Shown: positions 1 through 11,338 of the stretch, in pieces
Layout: the number at the start of each line of letters is the position of its first letter
How positions within the stretch are numbered: the stretch's first letter is position 1
DNA from: Longimicrobium sp.
GTDB taxonomy: Bacteria > Gemmatimonadota > Gemmatimonadetes > Longimicrobiales > Longimicrobiaceae
Length of the DNA stretch: 64,000 nt
Reading direction: 5' to 3'
Assembly (NCBI RefSeq): GCF_036388275.1
Contig: NZ_DASVSF010000076.1
Span: forward strand, 62,001 to 126,000
Position numbers and translations under genes: made by a program
The notes under the pieces: generated by a model
What the model saw: the letters and a program-made list of their open reading frames with translations, nothing else
Databases searched by the model: none
What the model was told of the DNA's origin: nothing

Positions 1-66
1 GCTCCGGTCGCATCCCGCCACGGCGGCGGCCAGGGCGAGCATGCACAGAAATCGCGACAGTTTCAT
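1..66 (-). CDS. Lipoprotein, N-terminal fragment
   Basis: Only the first 22 codons lie in the window; the gene runs off its left edge. The visible part is a complete lipoprotein signal peptide: a short basic start (MKLSRF), a hydrophobic core (LALAAAVA) and a lipobox ending AVAGC, so the mature protein would begin at Cys19 and be anchored in a membrane. The mature domain is not visible, so no function can be given. It is on the same strand as the two histidine kinase genes and lies about 280 bases downstream of them; the gap shows no other gene. Confidence 0.6.
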   Translation of the reverse strand, partial: MKLSRFLCMLALAAAVAGCDRS

Positions 67-348
67 GCGGGAAACTCGGTGCGGGGGTCGGATGAATGGC
101 CTGCGTGGCCGGCGCCCCGGGGCCTTCGTTCACGAAGGGCGCTGTGGCGGCCGGTGAGGGTACCCGGGAATGAACGGGGAGGGTACGGCAGGCGAGGGTA
201 GGCGCGCTTGATGGCGCCGGGGATCAAGGTAGCTGCTCCAGGCCCGGGGAGCAACCCTTTGATTGGCGTGGACGGATCGCACGCACGAGGCACGTCCCTG
301 AAGCGGACGGCCGGGCCCGCGCGGCGCGCGGTGGCGTTCCGGCCCCGC

Positions 349-1716
349 TCAGGCCGGGCCGTCGTCGTGGGTGGGAAGGCGAATGAAGAGGGTGGTGCCG
401 GCGCCCGGGGCCGATTCCACCTCCAGCGTGCCCCCCAGCAGCTCCACGCGCTCGCGCATTCCCACCAGCCCGATGCGCCGCGTGCGCGCCCCCGTGGCGG
501 CGGCGGCGGCCGGGTCGAAGCCCGCGCCGTCGTCTTCCACGATTACGCCCACGCTTCCCGGCCGCCGCTCCAGGATCACGCTCACGTTCTGCGCGGCCGA
601 GTGCTTGGCCACGTTGGTGAGCGCTTCCTGGACGGTGCGGAAGAGCGTCGTTTCCAACTCGAGCGCGAACCGCTCGGGGCCCACGCCCAGCGGCTGGAAC
701 CCGGTGGCGATGCCGTAGCGGGCGGCCCAGTCTTCCACGTACGCCTGCAGCGCCTGCTGAAGCCCCAGCCGGTCCAGCGCGGGGGGGCGCAGCTCCGAGG
801 CGATGTGGCTGAGCTCGCCCGCCAGCTGCACCGTGAGCTGCTCCAGGTCGTCCAGCGCGGCCTCCGTTGAGCCGTTCCCGCTCCGCAGCCCCCGCAGTCC
901 CAGGCGAAGGGCGGTCACCAGCTGCCCAAGCTGGTCGTGAAGCTCCCGCGAAAGGCGGATGCGCTCCTGCTCCTCGGCGGCGATCAGCTGGCGCAGCAGG
1001 ACGTAGCGCGTGGCCTCCAGCCGCGACCGCTCGGCGCGCTCCTCCCGCAGCCGCTCCGCGGCCCCCTCCAGCTCGTCGGTCCGCCGCTCGTCCCCCTCGT
1101 CGTGGGCGCGCTCCTGCAGCAGCTCGGACTTCAGCCGGATGGCCACCTCGGCCTGGTGCTGGGCGATCAGGAGGGCGGCCTCTTCCGCGCGCTTGGCCGT
1201 CAGGTCGCGGGTGACCTTGGCGAAGCCCAGCAGCTTTCCCTCGGTGTCGCGCAGCGCGGTCAGCGACACACGGGCCCAGAAGGTACTGGTGTCGGCCCGC
1301 ACGCGGTGGCCCTGGCCGATGTATTCGCCCGACTCCGCCGCCTGCACCAGGTGCTGCTCGGCCGTTCCGTCTTCCGAGCCGCCGTCCGGGTACAGCATGC
1401 GAAGGTGCGAGCCCTCGGCCTCTTCCCGGGACCACCACTTGATCAGCCGCGCGCCCTCGCCCCAGAAGGTGATCACGCCTTCCGGGTCCGTCAGGAAGAT
1501 GGCGTAATCGCGGACGTTCTCGGCCAGCGCGGCGAAGGCGCGGTCGGCCACCTCGGCCGGCGCCTGGCCGCGGTACGGGTCGCGCGGCGCGGCGGCGGCC
1601 GGGTCGCGGACGATTTCCTCGCCCCGCTTCCAGGCCGCCACCCGCTCGGCCGACTCGCGGCCGGGGGGCGAAGCGGTGGGAAACGCGGGCGAGCGGTCGC
1701 GGTTTTCGTCGTTCAT
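349..1716 (-). CDS. PAS-domain sensor histidine kinase (HisKA_3/NarX type)
   Basis: A soluble sensor kinase of about 455 residues. A PAS domain covers about 62-178, followed by a long charged coiled coil (about 178-250). Then comes a HisKA_3 dimerisation box with the phospho-accepting His near residue 260 (RELHDQLGQ) and a C-terminal HATPase domain with N-box (EALTNVAKH), G1 (DDGAGFDP) and G2 (GLVGMRERV). No membrane segment is seen, so the signal is probably cytosolic. I chose the ATG at 1716; an in-frame GTG at 1749 would add 11 residues. It follows a second kinase gene by 72 bases on the same strand. No response regulator, normally a NarL-type partner, is encoded nearby. Confidence 0.85.
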   Translation of the reverse strand: MNDENRDRSPAFPTASPPGRESAERVAAWKRGEEIVRDPAAAAPRDPYRGQAPAEVADRAFAALAENVRDYAIFLTDPEGVITFWGEGARLIKWWSREEAEGSHLRMLYPDGGSEDGTAEQHLVQAAESGEYIGQGHRVRADTSTFWARVSLTALRDTEGKLLGFAKVTRDLTAKRAEEAALLIAQHQAEVAIRLKSELLQERAHDEGDERRTDELEGAAERLREERAERSRLEATRYVLLRQLIAAEEQERIRLSRELHDQLGQLVTALRLGLRGLRSGNGSTEAALDDLEQLTVQLAGELSHIASELRPPALDRLGLQQALQAYVEDWAARYGIATGFQPLGVGPERFALELETTLFRTVQEALTNVAKHSAAQNVSVILERRPGSVGVIVEDDGAGFDPAAAAATGARTRRIGLVGMRERVELLGGTLEVESAPGAGTTLFIRLPTHDDGPA

Positions 1717-1788
1717 GCCGAGCAGGGAAAGCAGGACCGGCGCCAGCACCGTCGCATGGCGTGCCGCCGGAGGGAAAGCTGAGACCGG

Positions 1789-3972
1789 CTATTCCGCCGC
1801 GGGAAGGGTGAGCGTGAAGGTGCTGCCCGCGTCCGGCGTGCTTTGGGCCGTCAGGTCGCCCCCCATGCCGCGCGCCAGGTCGCGGCTGATGGCCAGCCCC
1901 AGCCCCGTGCCTTCGGCCGTGCGCGCCAGGTCTGCCCGCACCTGCACGAACGGCTCGAAGATGCGCTCCATCTGGTCGGGCGCGATGCCGATGCCCGTGT
2001 CGCGCACCAGGACGTGCACGTCGGTTCCGGCGGACTCGCACGCCAGCTCCACGCGGCCGCCGGGCCCGGTGAACTTCACCGCGTTGGAAAGCAGGTTCAC
2101 CAGGATCTGCCGCACCTTCTCGGCGTCGGCGCGGGCGGTCAGCCCGGGCGGGCACCGGGTGACGGAAAGCGACAGCTTCTTGGCCCCGGCCTGCGGCGCC
2201 ACCAGCGCCTCGGCGGCGGCGAGTGCATCGCCCAGGCTCACGTCGGCCATGTCGTAGCGCACGGTGCCCGTTTCCAGCCGCGCGTAGTTCAGCACCTCGT
2301 TGATCAGCCCCAGCAGGTGCCGCTGGCTCACCTGGATGCGCCGCAGGTCCTCGAACTGCTGCTCGGTGACGGGCCCGCGGATCCCCAGCTCCATCAACTC
2401 CGCGTACCCGCCGATGGCGTTCAGCGGGGTGCGCAGCTCGTGGCTCATCACGGCCAGGAACTCGCTCTTGGCGCGGTTGGCGCGCTCGGCCTCGGCGCGG
2501 GCGGCGTGCTCGGCCTCGAACAGCCGGGCGCGCTCCACCGCCAGAGCGGCCTGCTGCCCCACGGCCAGGAGAAAGGCGCGCTCCCCGGCGGTGAACGCGC
2601 GGGGTGCATGGAACGAGAACGAGATCACGCCCACCGTTTCGCCCGCCACCAGCAGGGGAACGAAGGCCGCGGATGCTACGCCCAGCGCGTCCCACACGGG
2701 CGCGATGGACGAAAAGCGTGCGTCAAGCCCCTCCGGCCCTCCGCGCCTTTCGATCCACACGGGCGACTGCGTGCGGAAGCACTCCGTCAGGGGGCTGCGG
2801 AAGTCCAGCCGCTGCCGCTTCACGTGCGCCGGCACCGGCTCGGGAAAGCCGACCGTGCGCAGCAGCACCAGCGCCTCGCCGTCGGCTTCGCGGACGGCCA
2901 GCGCCCCGGTCTTCGCCCCCTGCGCCACCACCATGTCGGCCACGACGACGGTCGCCACGTCGTCCACCGTGCGGGCGCGCGCCAGCGCCGCCGTAAGCGC
3001 CTGCAGGCGCTCGGCGCGGTCGCGGGCGGCCTCGGCCTCGGCCAGGGCGGTGCGCAGGCGGCGCTCGCTTTCCTGCAGGCTGCGCAGCGCGCGTGCCCGC
3101 TCGATGGACTCCCAGCAGCGCTGCGTCACGGTGCGCAGCAGCTCCACGTCTTCGCTCAGCCAGTGCCGGGGCGCACGCTGGTGCACCGCCATCCCCGCCA
3201 CGAAGCGCCCGGCTTTGTGCAGCGGCATGGAGATCACGGCGCGGATCTGCGTCTGCTCGTACGCGGCGCGGTCCGCCCCGGACACGCGCGGGTCCGCGGC
3301 CATGTCGTCCACGACGTAGGGTTCGTCCCGCCGCATCAGCCGCAGCGCCTCGGCGCCGAACGCCGACATCGCGTAGCGCCCCACGATGCTGGCCGTGTCG
3401 CCCCGCGTGTAGTCGCCGGTCAGGACGAAGTGGTCCTCGTCGGCCTCCACCTCGGCATAGGCGCAGCGGTCCACCCCAAGGTGCTCGCCGAGAAGGCGGG
3501 CGGCGGTGGCCACCACCTGGTCCGGGTCCGTCAGCGGCTGCAGCGCCTGGCCCAGCGCCGCCAGGAAGGCCAGCCGCCGCTCCACCCGCACCGCCTCGCT
3601 GATGTCGCGCACCTCGATGATGGTGCCCACCGTGCGGCCCTCCTGACGGATGGGGCTGGCGGTGAACGCCACGGGGTAGAAGTGCCCGTCCTTGTGGACG
3701 AACGTCTCCTCGCCCTGCTCGCGCATGTTCTGGGGAAACGCCTGGTCGATGGGGCACTCCTCCAGGGGATAGGGAGTGCCGTCGGGGCGGGTGTGGTGGA
3801 CGTAGTAGTGAAGCGCCTTGCCCTGCAGCTCCTGCAGCCGGAAGCCCGTGAGCTCCTCGGCCGCGCGGTTCATGTACGTGCAGCGCTGCTGCTCGTCCAT
3901 GATGAACAGCGCCAGCGTGGCGTTCTCCGCCACCGTCTCCAGCTGGCGGCGGTAATGATCAGGACCGTTCAC
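1789..3972 (-). CDS. PAS/GAF/GAF hybrid sensor histidine kinase
   Basis: A cytosolic multi-sensor kinase of 727 residues. The order is PAS (about 1-130, with the typical PAC tail ending in VRDISE), a first GAF (about 140-290), a second GAF (about 330-495), a HisKA box (SHELRTPLNAI, about 515) and a HATPase domain (NLLSNAVKFT, DTGIGIAP, EGTGLGLAIS). It has no receiver domain and no membrane segment. GAF and PAS sensors often bind small ligands, haem or chromophores; the ligand cannot be read from the sequence. It is upstream of the HisKA_3 kinase, and the two may feed a shared, unlinked regulator. The upstream gap to the divergent TonB receptor is about 290 bases and holds both promoters. Confidence 0.88.
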   Translation of the reverse strand: MNGPDHYRRQLETVAENATLALFIMDEQQRCTYMNRAAEELTGFRLQELQGKALHYYVHHTRPDGTPYPLEECPIDQAFPQNMREQGEETFVHKDGHFYPVAFTASPIRQEGRTVGTIIEVRDISEAVRVERRLAFLAALGQALQPLTDPDQVVATAARLLGEHLGVDRCAYAEVEADEDHFVLTGDYTRGDTASIVGRYAMSAFGAEALRLMRRDEPYVVDDMAADPRVSGADRAAYEQTQIRAVISMPLHKAGRFVAGMAVHQRAPRHWLSEDVELLRTVTQRCWESIERARALRSLQESERRLRTALAEAEAARDRAERLQALTAALARARTVDDVATVVVADMVVAQGAKTGALAVREADGEALVLLRTVGFPEPVPAHVKRQRLDFRSPLTECFRTQSPVWIERRGGPEGLDARFSSIAPVWDALGVASAAFVPLLVAGETVGVISFSFHAPRAFTAGERAFLLAVGQQAALAVERARLFEAEHAARAEAERANRAKSEFLAVMSHELRTPLNAIGGYAELMELGIRGPVTEQQFEDLRRIQVSQRHLLGLINEVLNYARLETGTVRYDMADVSLGDALAAAEALVAPQAGAKKLSLSVTRCPPGLTARADAEKVRQILVNLLSNAVKFTGPGGRVELACESAGTDVHVLVRDTGIGIAPDQMERIFEPFVQVRADLARTAEGTGLGLAISRDLARGMGGDLTAQSTPDAGSTFTLTLPAAE

Positions 3973-4264
3973 GAGCCGTCACCGGGCGGCGGTGGAGATC
4001 CCGGCGGCGGCTTCCGCCCGCGCGGGTGCGAGCGCCGCATCCCATGCAACATCCTCACCGGACACCCCGCGCGCCCCGCCGCGGCTCTTGCCCCCGTCTC
4101 GCCGAACACACACGTTTATCGTGCCACGGGACCCACTTTCCGGCTCTCGACCCGCGAACACGGGCGGGTTGCAGCCTGTTCCGGGCCCGCGTGGATTCCC
4201 GCCGGGCACGACATCACCGGCTCCGAAACCACGCATTCCGTATCGATCTCTCCTGGCCTTTCCG

Positions 4265-7121
4265 ATGAAATCGCTTTTTGCCGCGGTGCTCTGCCTCGTG
4301 CTGTCCGCCTCCGCCGCCGGCGCGCAGCAAACCGCCCGCCTGCAGGGCCGCGCCACCGACCCAGCCGGGAGTCCCGTGGCAGGCGTCTCCCTGCGTGCGG
4401 GCGACGCGAACACCGTCACCGATGCGCAGGGGAGCTACGCGCTGCGCGTGGCGCCGGGCAGGGCTACGGTGGTCGCCGCGCGAATCGGCTACGCGGTGGA
4501 ATCGCGAACGCTCGACATCCGGGAAGGCGAGGTGGCGCAGGTAGACTTCGTGCTGAGGCCACAGGCGGTGCAGATCGACGACCTGGTGGTGCCGCCCCCC
4601 GACACCGCGGAGTGGCGTGCCGGCGTGCGCCGCGACTCCATGGTGCCGGGCGCCGGGCAGCTGGCCGCCGCGCGGACGCTCCCCCAGCTGCTGGCCGGAC
4701 GCGTCCCCGGGCTGCAGGTGCGCCCCGGGAGCGGCGCGGTCGCCTCGGGATCACGGCTGCGGCTTCGCGGCGCGTCAGGGATCGAGCTCGCGGGCGAGCC
4801 GCTGGTGGTGGTGGACGGCGTGCGCGTGGTGAGCGGGGCCAACGACCTCGTTCTCTTCCTGACGACGGGGCAGCGCCCGTCCCGCCTCGACGACTTCGTT
4901 CCCGACGCCTTCGAGCGGGTGGAAGTGCTCTCCGCACCCGCCGCCATCGCCCGGTATGGACCGCAGGGGTCGAACGGGGCGATCGAATTCCATACGCGGC
5001 GCGGAGTCGCGGGCCCCCCCCGGGTTCACGGCTTCGCCGAGGCGGGGGTCCGGAGCGACGTCGCCGACTATCCCACCATCTACGGGCGGCTCGGGCGGTT
5101 GCCCAATGGGTCGATGACCCCCGTGTGTACCCTGGCCAGACAGGCAGCCGGAACGTGCACACCGGTGGGCGACTCGCTCCTTTCCTACGACGCGATCGAA
5201 CGGGCGAGCCCCTTTCGCACCGGGGGCACGCGCCGGGTGGGCGCGTCGTACTCGGGCGGGGCGGGGCCGCTGCTGTACCACGCCGGCGGCACCGCCGAGC
5301 GCGACCTGGGGGTGCTGCGCCGCGACTCTCGCGCCCGCGAGGAGGCACGTGGCTCCTTCACCCTCACGCCGGGGTTCGGCTTGCAGGTGTCGGGCTCGGC
5401 GCTCCACCTGCGCAACGCGCTGGAACTGCCCAACGAGGACGCGAGTCTTCACGGGACGATCGTCAACGCCCTGGCGGGTTTTCCCTTCGGCGCCGACTCC
5501 CTCCGCCGGGGCTTCGACCTGCTCACGCAGGCGGAGCGCGACACGCTGGGCGTAACGCAGGACGCCCGCCGTACCGTCGCCACCGCTTCCGTTCGCTGGT
5601 CGCCGCTCACCTGGCTGACCGTCGGAGGCCAATACGGCATCGACGACGTGCTGACGGATGAGGTGCCCCACGAGCATTACGACGGGCGGCTCCCCGGAGA
5701 GGAAATCACCCACGTCGCGGAAACGGACCGGACACGGCGCAACGCCGACGTGTTCGCCCGCGCCGAGTACGCCGCCCCGTTCGACCTCCTCCTTTCTACG
5801 GTGCTGGGCGCGGAGCGGTGGTCCACCCGCCTGTACGCACACCAGGAATACAGGCGTGGCGGCACATTCAGCACGAGCACGCAGCGCGGGCGCGACGAAA
5901 CGAAGGCTCTCTACGTGCGCCAGGGCGTGTCGTGGCGCAACCGCGTGCTTGCGTCGCTCACCGTGCGTGGCGGCGAATCGCTGGCGTGGGGGCACCGGCT
6001 TCTGTCGGGTGCGCTGGGCGCCACGTGGGAGGTGCCGCTCTTCCCGCGCGCGGCGTGGTATGGACGGGTTGCGGGTGCGCGCCGCGTACGGGCAGGCGGA
6101 GCGGCACCCGGCGGAGTTGCTGACGGCGTTCCCGCAGCCGTGCCCCCAGGGCGGCTGCCTGCCCGACGAGAAGCCTTCGACACCACAGCGCCACACGGAA
6201 GTGGAAGGTGGGGTCGATGCGGAGCTTTGGGGGGGATGGCTGGAGCTATCGCTGACGGCGTACGCCCGGCACACGGAGGGAGTCCTCGCCCTGGTGAACG
6301 GGCCGAACTTCTCACAGATCCCGCGATCGGGGCGGGTGGGCAACCGCGGCGGCGAGGCGCGGGTGAGGGTGGGGGCGCCGCCCGCGGCGGGGCTGCAGTG
6401 GGAGCTGGTGGCCACCGGGGCAGTGAACCGGAACCGGCTGGAGGAGCTCGAAGGCGGGCCCATCATCCTCGGCATCACGGGCCAGTTCGCCCGCGAGGGG
6501 TTTCCGGTGGGCGGGTTCTACGTACGGCGGATCACGGGGTTCGCGGACCGCAACGGCGACGGCGTGATCGGCAACGCCGGGTGCACCACCTCCGACACGT
6601 CCGCGTGCGAGGTGCAGGTGAGCGACGACCCGGAGTTCGCCGGTTCGCCCGATCCCACCCGCATGCTCGGGCTCCGCGGCCGGATCCGGCTGGGCTGGGT
6701 GGAACTCTCGGCACTGCTGGACCACCAGGGTGGGGTGCACCGGGCCAACGTCACGGACCGGTTCCGTTGCCACTCCCCCGTACAGGCGTGCCGCGCCAGC
6801 TACGATCCGTCGGCGTCCCTGGAAGAGCAGGCGCGGCTGGTGGCCTTCGCCGTGCCCGGCTACCTCCAGGTGGAGGACGCGAGCTTCACCCGCGTGCGCG
6901 AGGCGGCGGTCACGCTCTCGGTGCCCGGGCGCTGGGCCCGCCTGCTTGGAGGCCGCGGCGCGGAGCTTACGATCGCGGGCCGCAACCTGGCGACCTGGAC
7001 GCCGTACACCGGCCTGGACCCGGAAACGAACTACCAGGGCGCCAATTCCCTGGTCTTCGCCGAGTTCTTCACCCAGCCCCTTCCGCGCACCGTGACCACC
7101 CGGCTCGACGTACGGTTCTAG
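4265..7121 (+). pseudogene. SusC/RagA-like TonB-dependent receptor, frameshifted
   Basis: An outer-membrane receptor of about 952 residues read in two frames. The first frame gives a Sec signal peptide ending near SAAGAQQ, a carboxypeptidase-regulatory-like beta-sandwich (about 22-100), the TonB plug (LPQLLAGRVPGLQV, RLRGASGIE) and the first barrel strands. The second gives the remaining barrel and ends in a C-terminal aromatic residue (TTRLDVRF), usual for outer-membrane proteins. The join is near 6059, where one surplus base, or an equivalent loss, moves the frame from gcg-tgg-tat to atg-gac-ggg. Total length is 3n+1 and matches a full receptor, so the break is recent or an assembly error. 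No SusD partner follows. Confidence 0.85.
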
Positions 7122-7152
7122 CGGAAGGAGCCGCCGCGATCCCGGCGCGTCA

Positions 7153-7197
7153 GGACAAGAGGCCGGCGGGGAATCACTCCCCGCCGGCCTCTTGTCC
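7153..7197 (+). terminator. Strong hairpin terminator after the TonB receptor
   Basis: A perfect 20-bp stem (7153-7172 with 7178-7197) and a 5-base loop sit 31 bases after the receptor stop codon. The stem is very GC-rich. No T-run follows, which is common for such 3'-end hairpins in this window. Confidence 0.75.
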
Positions 7198-7389
7198 ACG
7201 CCGCTTGCCACGGCCAGCCGACCTGCAGGGTGTCGTTTGACCGAAATACTTGGACGCTTTTAACGTAAGTCCTTGAACACAGCGTCCGATGCGACATCTG
7301 TCGTGGGCGCGGTCGAGGCCGAAGAGGCTCAGCTCGCTCTTGAGGACACGCTGGGGACCTGATCGGCACCTCGGGAGGTCGAGGTGGAG

Positions 7390-7418
7390 TTGAACGGAGA
7401 AGACCGCGCCGGTAGATT
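7390..7418 (+). promoter_or_regulatory. Candidate sigma-70 promoter of the Abi-like gene
   Basis: TTGAAC at 7390-7395 and TAGATT at 7413-7418 are separated by exactly 17 bases, which predicts a start of transcription near 7425. The gene starts at 7525, giving a leader of about 100 nt that contains the hairpin at 7470-7505. Confidence 0.5.
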
Positions 7419-7469
7419 GTTCTCCCTAAGGATCTTCGCTGCTCTGAGGAGCAGCCCATGGGAAACGCG

Positions 7470-7505
7470 CAGGGCCCCTTGGGATCTGAATCCCAAGGGG
7501 CCCTG
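7470..7505 (+). promoter_or_regulatory. Perfect 16-bp hairpin in the leader of the Abi-like gene
   Basis: The arms 7470-7485 and 7490-7505 are exact reverse complements, with the loop CTGA. The hairpin ends 19 bases before the TTG start of the HEPN gene and just ahead of its Shine-Dalgarno. No T-run follows, so it is not a classical terminator. It may be a structured leader, a terminator for upstream transcription, or part of an RNA partner of the downstream protein. Confidence 0.6.
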
Positions 7506-7524
7506 ACAGTCCCGGGGAGATGCC

Positions 7525-8358
7525 TTGCGGCAGAGGTCCCTGGGCTCCGACGACGAATGTACACGACTCATGAGCATAATGCAAGGGGCTGACCCAGAAG
7601 CGGTGGAGATACTCTCTCGGGATCGACTCGAGGGATTTCGCGATAAGGACGACGAGAGCGACAAGGTACTCGTAGGCCGGTACCTGCTCAATGCGGCGAT
7701 TGCGGAGGCCCTGCATCCTCTGCTGCACGCTGTAGAAGTCGTTCTCCGCAACCGCCTGAACGAGGCCGTGTCGGCCAAGTACCCGATCGAAGCCGACCTA
7801 CCGGACCAGTACCACGACTATCCGTCCTGGCTCGACGCGACGGCAGGCCCTGTCACGGAATCCCACCAGAAGCACGTTGTAGAGGCCAAAAACAAGGTTC
7901 ACAAGGAGCTTAGGCGACAGTATGGGCCCGGTTTGGCTTCAGCTCGGCGGATGCGGACTCCTGGGCGTCTGGTAGCAGCTCTTCCCTTCAGCTTTTGGGT
8001 GTTCCTCTTCGATACCGATTACTCAGGGACCCGCGATGCGCCGGGAAATTTCTGGCCAGAGCTTCTACCGGCAGTGTTCCCACACAAGAAACCAAGCGTA
8101 CCGCTCAACGTCATCCGAAGCCGCTTGAGACATCTGCTCGTGGTTCGGAACCGCGTCATGCACCACGAGCGGATCCATCCGTACTCCGCGGGCAAGGGAT
8201 TGCCATGGAATCCCATGACAATTCGGCGCGAGATTCTGGAGCTTCTGGGGTGGATGAGTCCGAGAGCCGAGAAGTTGGTGGGCCGCTTCGACCGCCTGCC
8301 CGAGGTCATGGACCCGCTCAACCTCAGGTACTTACGATGGACCCCTTGGCTGTTCTGA
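7525..8358 (+). CDS. Abi-like (AbiD/F family) HEPN protein
   Basis: A predicted phage-defence or toxin-type RNase of 277 residues. The N-terminal helical pattern with RYLLNAAIAEAL and LHAVEVVLRNRLNEAV, and the C-terminal RLRHLLVVRNRVMHHE, match the Abi-like HEPN family. The R208-x4-H213 motif is the usual HEPN RNase active site. I kept the TTG at 7525 because GGGGAGA (7514-7520) is a good Shine-Dalgarno at the right distance; in-frame ATGs at 7570 and 7579 lack one. Codon use is visibly less GC-rich than in the neighbours, which suggests transfer. It stands alone between a terminator and a blank stretch, with its own promoter and hairpin. I assigned the family by pattern only. Confidence 0.7.
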   Translation: MRQRSLGSDDECTRLMSIMQGADPEAVEILSRDRLEGFRDKDDESDKVLVGRYLLNAAIAEALHPLLHAVEVVLRNRLNEAVSAKYPIEADLPDQYHDYPSWLDATAGPVTESHQKHVVEAKNKVHKELRRQYGPGLASARRMRTPGRLVAALPFSFWVFLFDTDYSGTRDAPGNFWPELLPAVFPHKKPSVPLNVIRSRLRHLLVVRNRVMHHERIHPYSAGKGLPWNPMTIRREILELLGWMSPRAEKLVGRFDRLPEVMDPLNLRYLRWTPWLF

Positions 8359-8703
8359 CAGCACCGGATGTGGTCCGTTGGCGACGAGCGAGATGGGGGG
8401 CTCAGGACGACGGCGACGCGGGTCTACAGTGATGAGAGGGCAAGCCGCTCAGACAGAGATGCGAGCATCTCAACGGCGCCCCGGATCAGGGACCGGTGCA
8501 GACGCACGAACTCACCCCTCCTGCGGGGTAGCCCATTGAGCCCAAGGGCGCCGAGCGCGGCTCTGGCCATCTGTAGCCCCCCAGATCGGACCACCTACGG
8601 TAACCCCGGGCGAGCCCGAATAGCGACCTTGGCAGGATCGTGGCAGTATCCAAGCACTTCCGCGAAACCTGTTCACGTACTTCCGTGCATCGACAGCGGG
8701 CCG
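8359..8703. other. Intergenic stretch, nothing recognised
   Basis: About 345 bases between the Abi-like gene and the end of gyrB. I see no convincing coding frame, RNA gene, hairpin or repeat. Base composition is slightly lower in GC than the gyrB side, as in the Abi-like gene, so it may be part of the same inserted segment. Confidence 0.5.
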
Positions 8704-10671
<1,968 letters not shown>

Positions 10672-10740
10672 GGCTTCGGGGTATCGTGTTCCGGTTACGT
10701 AATCAGTGCATCCAGTACACCGTATGGACGCCGAAGTTCA

Positions 10741-10815
10741 GGGACAGGTACCGAGTGCCAGGTACCAAGTGCCAAGTAACGCCGTCTGGTACTTGGCACT
10801 AGTCACTTGGCACTG
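10741..10815. repeat. AGTGCCAAGT repeat cluster, partly inverted
   Basis: Between gyrB and the DUF721 gene the motif gtaccAAGTGCCAAGT and its shorter forms occur three times in one orientation (about 10748-10778). The reverse complement TACTTGGCACT ... ACTTGGCACT occurs twice at 10790-10815. AGTGCCAAGTA at 10768-10778 can pair with TACTTGGCACT at 10790-10800. It may act as a hairpin downstream of the DUF721 gene and upstream of gyrB. Confidence 0.6.
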
Positions 10816-10821
10816 TCCCAA

Positions 10822-11187
10822 CTACCCGTTCCTCATCACGAAGACGATCTGCTCGATGCGGCCGTCCTTCTTGCCGGCGTTCACGTGCCGCATCAGGTCG
10901 TGCTTCATCATGTTCAGCTCCATCATCCACGCGCTGGTATTGACGGCCACGAACAGGGTGCCCTCGGAAACGCGCAGCGGCTCGGTGACGGCGGCGATGC
11001 CCGGGCCCACGCGCTGCTCCCACTCGGGGATCACGGCCGCGGCCTCTACCTTGGGCGCCAGCCCGCTGCGGGCAAGGTAGCGCGCAAGGACGTCGCCCAC
11101 GGCCTGGGGCTGTCCGGTGCTGGGCTCTCGCTTGCGGCTCACGGCGTGGGGAATCTGGCGATGCAGGACGGAGGTACAATGTAGCAT
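10822..11187 (-). CDS. DUF721 domain-containing protein
   Basis: A small protein of about 121 residues of the DUF721 family, which includes DciA-like proteins linked to replication. The domain runs from about 22 to the end, with VGDVLARYLARSGL, a central WEQRVGPGIAAVTEP and the conserved SAWMMELNMMKHDLM. The start at 11187 (ATG) is a choice; a GTG at 11142 gives a shorter 106-residue form that begins right before the domain. In many bacteria this gene sits between recF and gyrB. Here gyrB follows on the same strand, but recF is 3 kb away behind an inserted plus-strand module. Confidence 0.8.
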   Translation of the reverse strand: MLHCTSVLHRQIPHAVSRKREPSTGQPQAVGDVLARYLARSGLAPKVEAAAVIPEWEQRVGPGIAAVTEPLRVSEGTLFVAVNTSAWMMELNMMKHDLMRHVNAGKKDGRIEQIVFVMRNG

Positions 11188-11338
11188 CGCGCGCGCGCGT
11201 ACGAAACCACCGGCGCCCCGTGTAAACACTTTCCGCGCGTCCTCCGTCACACACCCGTAACCCCGTCGGGCGCCCGGCACCTTCCGCGGGCGGGGCTGGC
11301 CTCCCCGCCCGCAATTGCTCCAGCGAAAGACCATCTCC

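Noticed and set aside
224..2695. A long 823-codon minus-strand open frame over the two histidine kinase genes
   Set aside because: Its protein is a low-complexity run of R, G, A and P, and the other frame carries intact PAS, GAF, HisKA and HATPase motifs. It is a shadow caused by high GC.
1843..5661. A 1272-codon plus-strand open frame
   Set aside because: It lies antisense to a histidine kinase and out of frame with the TonB receptor. The composition is not protein-like and it has no recognisable domain.
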